This document shows positions 1 to 15,160 of a stretch of 64,000 bases of DNA, piece after piece (the stretch's first letter is position 1; the number at the start of each line of letters is the position of its first letter). The DNA is from Dimorphilus gyrociliatus (taxonomy: Eukaryota > Annelida > Polychaeta > Dinophilidae). The DNA is taken from positions 1,922,001 through 1,986,000 of the forward strand of contig CAJFCJ010000003.1 in assembly GCA_904063045.1 (NCBI GenBank), written 5' to 3'. The notes beneath the pieces are model-generated. The model made no database searches and was not told where the DNA came from. It saw nothing but the letters and a program-made list of their open reading frames with translations. A program made the translations under genes and the position numbers.

Positions 1-3000
1 TCCGGACATTTCTTTCAAATTTTTGCATATACTGCTGTTGGATTTTTGGTGAGATATCTTTATTCTTTTGCAACGAGTATAACATTGACTTGGTTGAGTC
101 TATTGCTGCTTTATTTCTTTCTTCTTCTATTTGAACTTCTAAAACTCTTGCTTCTGCAATTTCGTATTCTTGCTCACAGTTGTTCATGGATAAGCTGTCT
201 TTGATGCACAAAAAGAAATTTACTCCTTGTCCAAGTACAGAAGATCTAGAGATATGAATTTACATTAAAATATTTTCTCTATTATTAATTGGATACTCAC
301 GCTAAACCCTTTGCTTTTGAAAAAATGTTTGAGAGAAGATGGTCATTTTTCAAGTTTTCAAAATTTCTCTCATTCTAAAATAGATTAACGTATTTTTCAA
401 TATTATATATAATATTTATTAATATACAGTATATATAATTAGATATGCAATTTCAGAAATTTCTTATTTTGAATCAAGATTAACACACAAATCATCATGT
501 TACCTCGTGTAAAAGAATTCGCTGTAGTACGAAATGTTTCATGTAATTCTTATTTTTGTTGTTTTTCATTACATAAGATATTTTGGAACTGTTTAAAATG
601 TCCTACTTTCTACCATAAAAAATAGCATTTGAAGAATGGCTTTAAATTATTATTTTTTTACTAATCTTTTATCTGAATATACTTACAACCCAAAAAAACT
701 TCAAGAATAGGATTAAACTTACGTCTACAGCACTTTCTGGTCTGATGAGACCCCCTGGTAGTGTATTTCTACACTTTTTATAGATAAATAGCGCTAGGAT
801 GATCAACAATGCACCAACAATCAAACCAACCAGGAGCATAACAACGGTTACAGCATGGTCAGTAAATAGCTATTTAAAAAAAGAGCAAGTAAAAGATATG
901 TTTCTCATGTTAAGGATACCGACATCTGAAGTTTCAATATTAACTTTTTCGATGCATGTCGAGGCTTGGAGAGCTCCATAGCGATAAGCATTATTCTGTT
1001 CAAATATTATTTTATTGCAGTAAATAGTGTGAGTAAGATTATACATACACCTCCTGTAGAATTATAATAGATTGTGGAATTAATTCTTGTGATCCCATTT
1101 GCCAGATCTTTACCCTCATTTTTCGGTTGGGCTTTAAATGACAACTCTAGCTGATTTCCCAAAGCTGTAAATCAAGTCATTTTTATAATAACTAACATTT
1201 TTTAAATCATACTTTAAAACATACGCAAGTTTTCAATAGATAAGATAAAGGCAGTCACGACTCCTGATGACTGTTCTAACGCTCCAGTAGGATTGACAAT
1301 AAAGCGATCCGAAAAAACTATGAGAGACGAGTGACCATCTCTTAGCTCAATAAATTGTGCATCTCCCGTTGATGTTGATGTATGCTCAACAGTAAGATTA
1401 ACACGAATAGTGTTAGGAAATGTTTGGGTGTCTATAACCTCAATTGTTTTATTCACAATCTGAAGACTAGGCTGTACAACCAAACCAGATCTACTAGCTA
1501 GGGGTGCTGAGTTTGAGTTGTAAGAAAAAAGAGCATTCCCTGAAATTGTTCCTCCAGGTAGGACATTCTGAGCAGCTACAAAGGTTGCTCTAAACTCTGC
1601 TTCAGCAGGAGTAGCTGGTGATGTAGAGGGATTAACAAAACTACCCATATCTCTTGTAAATTCTTTCGTTACGGTTAGAGCCCTTTTTCTGCGACGGTTG
1701 AAGATTTTTGATTCTGTGAATCCTGTTCCATCCACGACGAGTGGTTTTGCGTTTGTAGTATTAATGTAAGAAGGTAAATCGAGGGAACTGTTTATAAACT
1801 TGACCGGTGTATCAGGATAGGAAGATGTTGAAAAAGCTGTGGAAAGATAACATGTGAAACAAATATGTAATTAAGAAACAATTATTACAAGCAGTGAATT
1901 TAAAGTTGTTCAAAGATCCCCTCGGAATTTTAAACTTTTTTACAATTGTATGAGTCAAGCCCAATGGATAAACGGATGGTAAATCTACATCTGATGGAAG
2001 AGTACTATCCAATAGAAGCGGCATTAGGGGTGTTGAAGTTGAATCGGCCCGATAAAATTGAATCCCTTTGGTTTTCGATCGTAGGTTAAACACTTTAATT
2101 TATTTATTTAATGTTACTATTTACCCTTGTTATTACGGTAGTCAGAGCTTAAAGACGCATGAAAGAAACTTTTATCTCCCAATAAAAGGTTATCGTTGAC
2201 TTCTACTTGGAACTCAATAATAATTGGATTTGATAAGAAAAATGTTTTTGCTAGCGTAATTCCGGATATTATTGGGTTAAGGGAGGTTTTATTAACAAAT
2301 TCTCCATTGGGTAATTTGTAGCGAATTGTGTTAGTTAAAACTACGCCACCAACATTTATAGATGACGCAGAAATTCTAAGATTTACTGCATCTTCTGTGG
2401 TCCCCTGTAAATGGTAGATTAATCCTCTATACCGTAGAATGTTGCCACTCTGAACTGGTGCGTAATTTAGCAATGATAATGTAGATCGTAAATTAGGCCC
2501 CAAAGGACTGATAGATAAAAGAGTTCCAACTGTTTTAATCCATTTATTTCCAACGAAAAGTCTCAAATAAAAAGTTAAATTTGAGCTTTGCAATCCAGCA
2601 TTTACTATAAACTTTATGTTAAATACGATTTCATCTTTGGAGTCTTGAGTACCATCGGAAGTGACATTAATACACCCATAATCAATTGTTAAAACATCTA
2701 TTGCTTCTTTTACCAAATTTGTATAAGTATTTGAGTATTTCTCTATATTTGATCCCGTATTATTTGTAATTGATTTGAAATATGTATAATTAATAAGTGG
2801 ATATTCTGCTCCACAGATATCACTAGAAGAACCAACTATAAAACTCTCACAATTAATTCTTCTGACTGTTTCAGTCGATGGGACAATCAGTTGAAGTTTA
2901 TAATTAGCTGCTTTAGTTTCTGGCAAAAGAGCTTTTCCTTTTAGAGTGTATTCTTTCCCTTCGTATACTCCCTGTAGGTTATTATTGGGATTATTAGTTG

Positions 3001-3139
3001 ACTCTCCATCCAGCAATATCAAGCTTAAAGCTGTCTGATCGAATTCATTATTGCCGTAAGTTGTTCCAATACATTCACTTTTCACCTCCATAAAACACAA
3101 GAGGAAAAGTAACAAATATAGGCAATTCCTAAATTTCAT
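1..3139 (-). CDS. EVC2: EVC2/limbin-like ciliary membrane protein (3' part beyond window)
   Basis: Single-pass type I membrane protein, partial at its C-terminus. Exons read on the minus strand: 3139-2125, 2092-1889, 1836-1225, 1164-1049, 995-924 (donor uncertain), 869-723, 374-301, 246-1; phases agree throughout. The N-terminus is a signal peptide (MKFRNCLYLLLFLLCFMEV), followed by about 670 extracellular residues with many N-glycosylation sequons and a basic RRRKR site. One membrane segment follows (VVMLLVGLIVGALLIILALF), then a cytoplasmic coiled coil. The coil matches human EVC2 just after its membrane segment: DISPKIQQQYMQKFERN here against HLSPQVERKMSAVFKKQ, preceded by a similar C-E/R helix. 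EVC2 with EVC forms a complex at the cilium base that transmits Hedgehog signals through Smoothened (family knowledge). The head-to-head EVC neighbour supports the call. The extracellular part is longer than in human and not recognisable by itself. Confidence 0.75.
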
Positions 3140-3421
3140 GATTATTCTTTTTCTCTCACTAATCAGAAAATCTTAAAATATTTCTCAAGTTCTTATTCTG
3201 ACTCCGCCACTATATTCATTCAATTGAATCGATATTTTAAATTAATTGCACGCCACATATTTAAAATTGTTTTTACAACTAGCTCTGAGACAGGTCTGTT
3301 GCTAAGGATATTCCCACAATATTTACAGTGACGTCATTTAGGCGCGCAAATCACAATGGCGGCGTAATGAAATTTACTTGACTACAGATTATTGATAAAG
3401 CAAAAAGGCACAAGAACAGGA
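3140..3421. promoter_or_regulatory. Shared bidirectional promoter of EVC2 and EVC
   Basis: Only 282 bp separate the two start codons. The interval holds an X-box-like GTTGCTAAGG at 3298-3307, a perfect CRE palindrome TGACGTCA at 3329-3336 and a YY1-like AATGGCGGC at 3355-3363. The first resembles an RFX half-site, which would suit two ciliary genes. Factor assignments are inference from motif shape. Confidence 0.6.
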
Positions 3422-6400
3422 ATGAGTAATCAATTAAACTCTGTCAGCCCGGTTCCTTTTGGATGGGGAAATGACTGTGTTCCAGTTCAAGTTGAAGTCA
3501 TGAAAGAGCTGACTGACGTTGACAAAGATGCTTTGATAATCGCTTTTTTTGTTGGTTTAATAGTTGGTGGATTAATCGCATTGCTTTGTGCAAAACTATG
3601 CATAAAAGATATTATTAAGCACAAAGTAAGTTTTATAAGTTTAAATTTTCGATAGCAGTCATTTTTAGGAAATTATTGATTACTTTATAGATTCAACACG
3701 AAGAAGAGAGGCATGGAATATATCCTGAGAAACAAGAACCACCACCTGCTTACCAGGAACTTGATGTAATTAAAATGTTCAATTTTCTGCACTAATTAAT
3801 TAAATTAAATTCGATTTAAATACTTTTAATAGATTTTTTTTAATTTGTAGAAACAAGAATCTGGTAGGAGAAGAAAGAAGAAAAAGAGACAATTGTTAGA
3901 AGACGAAGCCCCCTTGTTAGTTCAAAGGCCAAGTTTGGGAACAGAAGATGATAATTATGAACCGAACACTCTTGCTGATGCATTTGCCAGTCCAAACAGG
4001 TAAATATTTAAACTTTTGATAATTTTAAAGTCTATTTTTTTTATTATTTTTAATAGCTATTTTATGGAAGCATCAATTTTGCGGCAAGATTTTGAGCATA
4101 CCGTTTCCCTTGACATTGAGTTAAGAGCTGAAAAAATTGAGGTTAGTAAGCCTATGATCTTCGTTCAATCAATTGCTGTTAATTGGTAACTCGTTTTTAA
4201 ATTAAAAAGGTATTTTTGAAAATGGTAAACGCAGTTCTGAATTATGCTCATCGAAACAATTTCATATCTGACACTCAATATGATGATTTATGGGCTAAAG
4301 AGAGAGATCAAGTTAATCGAATTATATCGACATGTAAAAGAGAATGCAATGACAAAATTGCTGAACTTAAAAAGAGCGCAAAACTTAAACAAGATCTCAT
4401 TGCTTTTCAAAGTCAAGCCGAAATGATTGAGACACTCATAGCTAAGAGATTGGTAAATATTTATATACAAATTCGTATGATTACTCATATTCATATCTTC
4501 TATTAAATGAAATGTGCCATTTTAGAATACTCTTCTAAGTGACGAGAGAGAAAATTTGAAGAAAGAGTTAGCTAAGTATGGTGTTCCAGATGATGAGGTT
4601 TGCGTCTTGTTACGTCATGTAAATAATTTATAATTGATTTGTGATTTAACTTAGATTAAAAAATTACTCTCGGGTTTAAATGATAGCATGAAGAAGCTGG
4701 ACCAAAAAATCGCCTCAGAAAGAGAGCGTCAACTTGCTGTTAGTAAAATTCTATTTTTTCTTCCAATTACTTACCTTTTGTTAACAGGCTTTAGAGAGAA
4801 AGTTGGAAAGAAGAAGGAAAGTTGTTGAGCAAGAACAAGTTGAAGAAGAACAAGCAAATACCGAAATCGATATTAGATGTGATAGGAATCTAGAAACGTT
4901 AGATAAACTTGTTGGAGCAGGCAAATTGCTGGAGAGGACCAAAGAGGAACTCTTAGAGGACTATGAACGCGATTGTCGCAAAGCCAAAATGGTCCAAACA
5001 GAAAGTAAATATTACCTTGGAAGTACATTATGCAAATAATAGGTTTCTTCTCTTAAGATTACCAAAAAAAGAAAGGAGATCTTCAAAGCCGTCTTAATAA
5101 GCGAAAGGAAGATCGTTTGAGAAAACTTCAAGACGAGCAGGAAAGAAGAAAGCAAGAATTTCTAAGGAAATGTGAAAAATCTGCTGATATTGAAGCTGTG
5201 ACGGCTGTAAGTGATTATAAAATTGTTTTAAATGTCTGAATAACAAACTTTTTTTTAGGAATTTCATAAACTATTGTCTACGTTCAGAGAAGAAAGGGAG
5301 AATTTAGAGGGAGAATTTGATGATAGAGCTATAGACGAATTTGTAAATCTTAAAAGACAATTCGAGGATGAACTAGAGAACATATTTAGTGAGAAAGAGT
5401 TGAATTTTCAGGAAAGCATACGCTCGAAGGCTAATCTAACTCAAGATGAAGTGGATAGATTAATGAAAAATCATAGGCAGCAGATGTTAGATCTCGCAGG
5501 TTAATTACTGAATTAAACTTTCCAAGCCTTCAGAGTAACTGTTGTTAAACAGACAGAAGGAAAAGTGAACAAGAACGCATCGAAGCAGTAATGAGAGAAA
5601 AGCAGAAACAGAGGAGGCTTGTATGTTTCTATTAATTGATATTTTAAGATTTATTTATTTGCTTATAATTGTAAAGAAAAAAGAGGAAGAAACCCGTAGA
5701 ATGATTGCAGATCAACAGGCCATTCAAGAGCAAGAGAATACAACCATTCAGCGACTGCTGGACTCACAAACAGAAATTGATGATGAGTTAGTTCGTAGGA
5801 AAATCAAACATTGTCTATGTATCTATTTATTTATGTAGGAGTAAGAAAAAGATCTTGCAAGAACATAAAGAAAACATGGAAAATATTAATCATCAATTAC
5901 GTGTGAGTAGGATGAAGCAACAAAAAGCGTAAGTAACTCTGCTGATCCAAAATTTGTTGATAAATCTTTCTTTCATGTTTTTAGTCTAGATGAAAAATTG
6001 GCTAGTAGACGGGCTAAAATTGCTAGTTTAAAGGAAGATAGAGAAAATGCAAAGGCGGAAGCAAAGAGAGATCGAGAGAAGAAGCAAGCAGAATTAGTTC
6101 GTACTTTTGAGCAGTTCGATTTGTTGATATATTACAAATTTTAAATAGAACAAGCTTATTGAGGATGAAGAGAAGAAACTACGTGAAGAACAAGAAAAAC
6201 GAAAAGAAGAAGTCAGAAAACGCCTGTCTCAAGAAACAAAGATGCTTTTAGAAGAAAAGGAAAAAGAAATGGCTCAACTGGTTGGACGTATTCAAGCATC
6301 TATAGTTCGCTACAAAGCAAGAATAGAAAAAGATAAAAAAATTCTTGAAGAGATGGAGCAGAAAGTTACCAAGAAAGTTGAAGAAAGTGTAGTTGACAGA

Positions 6401-7166
6401 GATGATAAAGATGAAGTCAAAGCAGTTTTAAGGGACTACCAGCAAAATATGATGAATTTAGAAGATCAGATGAATGAGGGTAGAGCTAGGCAAGAGCAAA
6501 AATTGAAAGAAAAAATAGAGCGAAGGAAATTACAAAAAGAGGAGTATGTAGATATTTAAATTTTTATGATATAAAAATGTAATCTGATTTACAGTATTGT
6601 CGAGAGAGACCTTCGAGAAGAGCTGCAAGACAAACGCGATGAAGGACGATCCCTTCGGTTAGCAGAAATGTTCAAAAAACAATAATCTTTTTTTCTAAGT
6701 TATTGCTGTAAACAGAAGCCCAACAGCCGTGATGGCCAGTGATGTTTTGAATAGAATTATTGTCGAGCAGAAGCATCGAGCAGCAATGAGACAACTAGAA
6801 GAAGAAATGCAATTGGAAATGAAAAAACAGCGGGAGGAACTGAATAAGGAGTTTGAAATAGGACTTAAAGAAGAACTTGATGTTTGCTATTTTTTATCTT
6901 TGATTTCATATATCACTAATATTTAGCATTTTTAGAATCAGAATAAATCTTTACTCGCTCAATTGGCATTAATATCGAATGTAAAAGAGAAGGATATAAA
7001 GAAGTTGGCTGAGGAAGCAGCCTATGGTAAGATACAATCTTTTTTAGTTAAAAATTTCGAAATTAAATTTTTTATAGAGGCGGGAGCTGAAAAATCTGAA
7101 GCTGTAAAAATTGCTAAAGACATGAAAAGTGAATATAAGAGAGCAAGATCTAGTTTTGGCATGTAA
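3422..7166 (+). CDS. EVC: EVC-like membrane coiled-coil protein of the cilium base
   Basis: Nineteen exons join in frame to 900 codons (human EVC is 992): 3422-3625, 3691-3765, 3851-3999, 4057-4141, 4210-4452, 4526-4597, 4655-4738, 4788-5004, 5058-5206, 5259-5499, 5553-5620, 5677-5786, 5839-5928, 5985-6096, 6149-6543, 6595-6657, 6716-6881, 6936-7026, 7078-7166. A short N-terminus precedes one membrane segment (IIAFFVGLIVGGLIALLCA), then a KRRK-rich linker and about 780 residues of charged coiled coil. The stretch around SLDIELRAEK followed by D..Y..LW.KE matches the human EVC region LDTALRQEK...DELYQKILSKQE. I start at 3422, the first in-frame ATG. Role by family: partner of EVC2 in the EvC zone of the cilium, a positive regulator of Hedgehog signalling. 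Identity rests on topology, this short match and the EVC2 neighbour. Confidence 0.7.
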
Positions 7167-7621
7167 AAATTAAATAACTGAATATTTTTGTTTAACCGGC
7201 AAAAAACAAAGCTCAACAGTGGTCATATAATTTCTTTTTCAATCAAACAATACATTAATATAGTTAAATGGATTTACCTTATATATCGGATTGAACCTAG
7301 GATTTACAGAACTAGAAAAGTCATGTTATATATCACACGTTGCGCAGAGATGCATTGGGACCTGCACCATAGACGAGATCAAAAAAGTACTTGACAATCA
7401 ACACAAAGATGGTGGCAGAAAAATATTACAATACATTGACTGCCAGCAGCCGTGTGGTTGAAACGTTAAGGTCCTGATGAAATATCATAAAACAAAAAGT
7501 AACTTTTGTTCCATTTTCTTATACGCCAAAACTGCAGGCTTCTCTGCACAATTGCTAAGATATTTAAGAACGAACAACAACTTTTACATACCGTAGAGTA
7601 TAATGACCAGTAAAGCATAAT
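7167..7621. other. Convergent intergenic interval EVC / DDX3
   Basis: 455 bp between two stop codons that face each other. AT-rich, no convincing ORF or homology; presumably holds the 3' UTRs of both genes. No strong feature seen. Confidence 0.5.
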
Positions 7622-9997
<2,376 letters not shown>

Positions 9998-10750
9998 ATT
10001 ACAATAACCGTAAATAATGGTCTGTTTCTGTTTTTTCTTAAAAAGAACAGCAAATTTTTCCTTTGTCAATCACAAATGTTGCAAGTCTCGTGACAACGAG
10101 ATCCCGTTTAGACGTGCTTCCGGTTTTTGCTCAATGATATAAGATTCTTGAATTTTATATTTTTAAAACTTTTTTAAAAAATATATAAAACAATAAAGCA
10201 ATAATGCATTTAATCGCCATACTATGTCAAATATTTTATTAATTATTAAATGTTTACTTGCTTTAAGTAGAAATTATTCGTTACATTTTAAAATATTTTC
10301 TCTCAAAAACAAAAATTGGCTATTAAATATTATAATGTTTTTTAAGCTAGATATTTTTAAAACAAGATAATTTTTTTATGTGTAAAAACTGATTTTTTAA
10401 AATCTCTAACACATTATCTTTTACCAACGAATTATTGGTCTGCATCACCGCATGGCAATATGCGCCATCTCTAAGATTGACTAAATTTCAGTTTGACGGC
10501 AATTTAGTATAAAAAATCTGCCTTTAAAACGTTATTGAGCTATAAATGAAAAATATCATAGTAATTTGACTTCTATTCAAATACAATTACACACGCACAC
10601 CCAGCACGTGATTCTTATATCGTCTGCTATAGCCGCACAGGAACCTGAAGGCTAGGTGTTTATTCATGCCCAAAATGATTAAATAAAAACTTGTACGAAA
10701 CAAAGCAAAAATATTGAATTGGTGCTTTTCATGTAATTCTTTTAAAAAAC
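9998..10750. promoter_or_regulatory. Divergent intergenic region DDX3 / GalNAc-transferase
   Basis: 753 bp between two divergent starts. AT-rich, no coding signal; contains one GCGCCATCT element (10462-10470) of the kind that recurs through the window. Presumed two 5' UTRs and promoters. Confidence 0.45.
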
Positions 10751-13661
10751 ATGAGACTCGTGTTCTTGAATAGAATGAGAAGGCTTCGTTGTTTAATCAT
10801 TCTTTTTGTTATACTAATACCCTGTTCCTTTATTTTATACCACCACCTGGTTAACATCGAAGTTTCTATTAAAACCAATAAGGCTGACTTAGCAAATAGC
10901 GCGATAAAGAGGTTAGTTTCATCAACTAGGCAATAAAAAAATTCCAATAGTTATTTTAAAGCACAAGGGAAAATTATGAAGAATCAAACCAAATTAAAGT
11001 TTCTCGAATATTTTCTGATTCCGATACGCGCGTATTGATTGGAGGTTACTTTAAGTAAATGTACTAAAATAATAACTAATATTTTTTTCTATTTAAGGGT
11101 ATCGAAAATATATGTTCAACCATTTAATAAGCTCTCGTTTAAATAAAACAAGAGAAGTACCTGACACAAGAAACCCACTATGTTCGGGAAAAAATTATTA
11201 TAAGCGTTCCTACGTCGATGTATCAATTATAGTTTGTTTCTACAATGAAGAATTTTATGCTCTTACGCGGACCATAAATAGCATAATTCATCGGAGTCCC
11301 AGTCTGATACGAGAAATTCTCTTAGTAGACGATAGCAGCAACTTTCGTAAGACACTTTTTCCTTTTGTAAGAAAGTCATAAAAGTTGTCTTTTTAGCTGA
11401 TTTACAGGAACGCCTAGACAAATTTATTCATACAAATTTCAATATAGTTAGATTAATTAGATTAAAGAGACGCGAAGGCTTGATAAGGTGTCGAATCAAA
11501 GGGGCTGATGAAGCCACTGGAACAGTAAGTGATACAATCAAGTTTTTTATACTAACTTTCGACATTTCTTCTTCATAAGGTTTTAGTGTTTTTGGACAGT
11601 CATTGCGAAGTTAACAAGGGGTGGCTAGAACCACTAATTGATCATGTTATGCAAAATGAATCCAACATAGCTGTCCCTGTCATAGACATTATTGACGCTG
11701 ATACGCTACTGTATAAAGCATCTCCTTTAGTAAGAGGAGGATTTTCATGGCGAATGAGCTTCATTTGGGATAACATTCCTGCTTACTATATTAAAAGCGA
11801 TAATGATCAAATTAAACCAATAAGGTAAGAACATATAATACTAATATCTGCGTAGAAATTGAATATACTTTCTTACAATATAAAGTAAGAATTTGTGTGT
11901 GTAAAATATTAAAATTTTGTTTAGAAATAAAGGAAGTTTTCTTGCTTAATGTTAAAGATAAAAATATCTTACATAAACTTCTTAATGGGTTGGTAAAATT
12001 GACAAGCTCCAACTGCAAATGAAATATGTAAGAATCCTATTGTATAAATACAATAAATGTGATGCTCTTAGAAGTAAGTAACTCCACCAAGGGAACTTTT
12101 GGCATTTCTTTCAGATTCCACATAGAAATTTTTCTAACATTTTTCAAAAAACAAAGCAGTATATCTTAAGCAGAACATTCCTCACAAGTATAAGTCTTTG
12201 ATAATAGAAAATTTTTCAGTAACCTCAGTTTTTGCTGCCATCTACCCAAGAATTCAAAGCAAAGTCATATTTGTCCTGCTTGTTCCTAACGAATGAGACA
12301 GAGCCCTGATAAAGGGAATCTGTTTTATTATAACTTTTTTAAGTGTTTATGTAACTGCTAGGGGTTTTTCTTGATCTTCAACTATCATATACTGTATAGG
12401 CAATAGTCGGAAATAAAGAATCTACAGATAAAATTATGTTTCTTGAAATGAAGTATCTTTTTATTAATTAAACAGATCCCCTACTATGGCAGGCGGCTTA
12501 TTTGCCATCCAAAGAAAATACTTCAATTATTTAGGAAAATATGATGATAAAATGATAATATGGGGAGGAGAAAACTTAGAAATATCGTTTAGGGTAAATA
12601 AGCATGTAATCTAGCTAAAAAAAATAGTAAATTTAAAACACTATAGACTTGGATGTGTGGAGGTTCAATTCATATAATTCCATGTTCAAGAATAGGACAC
12701 TTGTTCCGTTCCCGCAGACCATACAGATCCCCAAGGAATTCTTTGTTAAAAAACTCGGTTCGGGTCGCTCAAGTATGGCTAGATGAATACAAGGTTTAAT
12801 TCAACTTTTTTTTATCAAATTGTTGTATGACAACTTTATTTTCAGCAATATTTTTTCAATGTTGAACCAAAAGCCACAGCAATATTAAGTGACGTTGGTG
12901 ACTTAGGCGAGCGAATAAATTTGAGAAAAAATCTCAAATGCAGATCTTTCAAATGGTACGAATAAATAAATAATTTGCTAAAGCAAAAGCACAATATCAA
13001 TTTTTCGTCAGGTTTTTGGAAAATGTGTATCCCGAAAAATCTCTACCTAACTCTGGACGAGGGGAATTTACTAATTTTTTCACGCAGCCGTTAGAGACAT
13101 CTGCTGTGAAATATCATGGATACGTAGGTGCTAAAATTTAAGATATATTCAAATTTATTTAATAAGATTATATGACAAATTAGTTAATGCACGTTGAGAC
13201 GGGTGAGTACTGCAATACACCTCAAGGAAAGTTTAAAAAGGGAATCAAGATGATATTACGCAAATCTAGTGATATGGTATGGATTTTATTTATATTTTTT
13301 TCTTTCAAAAGATACAAAATTTTCAGAAATGGATCTCAAATTTGAACTATGAAGTTAAAGTAGAAGACAGCTCATTTTGTGTCGATGTGCATTCATCTTT
13401 TGACGAAGGACATCAATGGATGCAACTTAGCCTCTGCCATAATTCACTTTCTTCGCAAACTTGGATATATGATAATGTAAGTTTAAGTTTATTTACAATA
13501 CTATTTAACAACTATCATTGGTTGTGTAGGCTAAGAAATGGTTGTATAATATGGCGTATGGCAAATGTGCATCGATTGCTGCAAGCGAAGATAACATAAC
13601 AAGATTACGACTAGAAAAATGCGACGAAAATATAAAGAGGCAGCAGTTTGAATTTACATAA
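10751..13661 (+). CDS. GALNT: Polypeptide N-acetylgalactosaminyltransferase (GALNT family)
   Basis: Type II Golgi membrane enzyme that starts mucin-type O-glycosylation by moving GalNAc from UDP-GalNAc to Ser/Thr. Exon 1 (10751-10911) encodes a short cytosolic tail and signal anchor ([19 protein letters not shown]). Later exons carry the GT27 catalytic domain: [16 protein letters not shown], then the metal-binding DxH as LDSHC near 11590, the [10 protein letters not shown] loop and [10 protein letters not shown] near 12560, and [13 protein letters not shown]. The last three exons (from about 13183) form a ricin-type lectin domain with cysteines spaced as in the family and a Q-T-W motif. About ten short introns and one of about 650 bp (11825-12475). 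Which GALNT subtype cannot be told by eye. Stop TAA at 13659. Confidence 0.93.
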
Positions 13662-13786
13662 AAAGTAAGGTAACCCTTGCTTGCTTTATTTGCCTTTTAA
13701 GCTATAAGAAATCAAATTACCAGTTTTAAATTTCTCAAACTGGTAGTGACATCTGTAAATAGTATATTATTTTCGCCTTTTATCTT

Positions 13787-13792
13787 AATAAA
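13787..13792 (+). terminator. Candidate polyadenylation signal of the GalNAc-transferase
   Basis: AATAAA 126 bp past the stop codon in an AT-rich 3' flank. Confidence 0.5.
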
Positions 13793-15160
13793 TTATTTTA
13801 TGTTGTTGAGATAAAATGAAAAACATCTTTATGCATCTTCTAGACATAAGAGCAAAGTAAGGTAAAGCGCACAATCAAGTTTTTATCGTAACGCAAAAAG
13901 TGGCCTAGCTGCCATGCACTTTTTATACGCTTGACTTTTTATGTAGCTGGCAGCAGCAGTGGAGTTTGTTACATTGTAAAGATTTGTACTTTCGTACCGT
14001 ATTCTCTACTCGGCTAGCGGTGAGTAACCTTTTCGCTCCATTTTTCGCGACCGTTATCGTTTTCACTCTTGCATGACGGCGAATATTTACGAGATTCTTC
14101 GACGTGATTAGCCGACTATGTGAAATTTGGATGAAAAACTGCGTTCGGAGAATCAGATCTATTTTCTAGTTTTTGGCCGTTTTTCATGACAGATTCTGTG
14201 AATTAAGAAAATATTAGGTAATCCTTCTGCAGAAGTTTATCTTTAATGCCTCAATAAACGAATTGGATTAATTTTGCTATCTTATTGTTAAAGAAAAATA
14301 TTTTTTAATTTTTAAAATGAAAAATGAGACATTCTTAATTTACATAGAACATTTTCATCCTACTTATATTTCCCAATATATCGTTCATTTATTTCTTGTC
14401 GCTTATTAATTGTAGTAATCGTCACCAGACCCATATTTGGCTTTAGGATTCTCCTATTCAGTGTATATATTTTAAAGTGATTGCTAAGAATATAGCCTCC
14501 GAATTAAGTAAAATACCCAGGTAACCGATCGAAGTTTAATCTTTGCTATCGGTCAGAGATAACCGATGATCTAACAACAAAGATAGTTATATCGTATTAT
14601 ATAATATCTAATTCCGTACTGATTATTTTCGAAGGTTAGATAATCATATTTGTGAGAACTATAGATTTTATTATTATAAAGCCTATTTGGCCTATAGAAT
14701 TAACTAATAAAAAAGTTTACTGCTATGCTAAACAAAATTGTACTTTTTTCCATTTTCATAAAGCTTGATATATACAAGGTTAATTTATAATTAATTCGAT
14801 ACCCCGACATTTAGTTAAGCGAGTCTATTGTATGCGTGTTGGCTTATAAGGCCGATTCCATAAACAACCAAGAAAAACAAAGGGTATAATAAATGGTTGT
14901 TTGAATGTACAGCATATAAATTCTTAGACCCAAGTATAGGCGTTTATAGTCAAATCGCATTTTTTACTAAAAGTTTACTATTCATAAAGTTAGTATATTT
15001 GATGGATCTTTTTCAGGCCAATAACAAGTAGCTTATCAAATTTTTAAAACTATATTCTAGATGTTGTATTAAAGCCGCCACCTATCGGTGTAAGGTTGTA
15101 GGGTACGTAAGTACTGATTTCTTAAACTTAGTAACATTTTCTCTTAGACTGTGATAGTGT
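13793..15160. other. Upstream region of the bZIP gene
   Basis: About 1.4 kb of AT-rich DNA without homology. CTCGGCTAGCGGTGAGT near 14012-14025 has the look of a 5' non-coding exon ending in a strong donor. No other gene signal seen. Confidence 0.3.

Noticed and set aside
1-3139. Integrin alpha or another adhesion receptor for the left gene
   Set aside because: Signal peptide, one membrane segment and repetitive extracellular part suggested it, but there are no FG-GAP repeats or GFFKR tail; the cytoplasmic coil matches EVC2.
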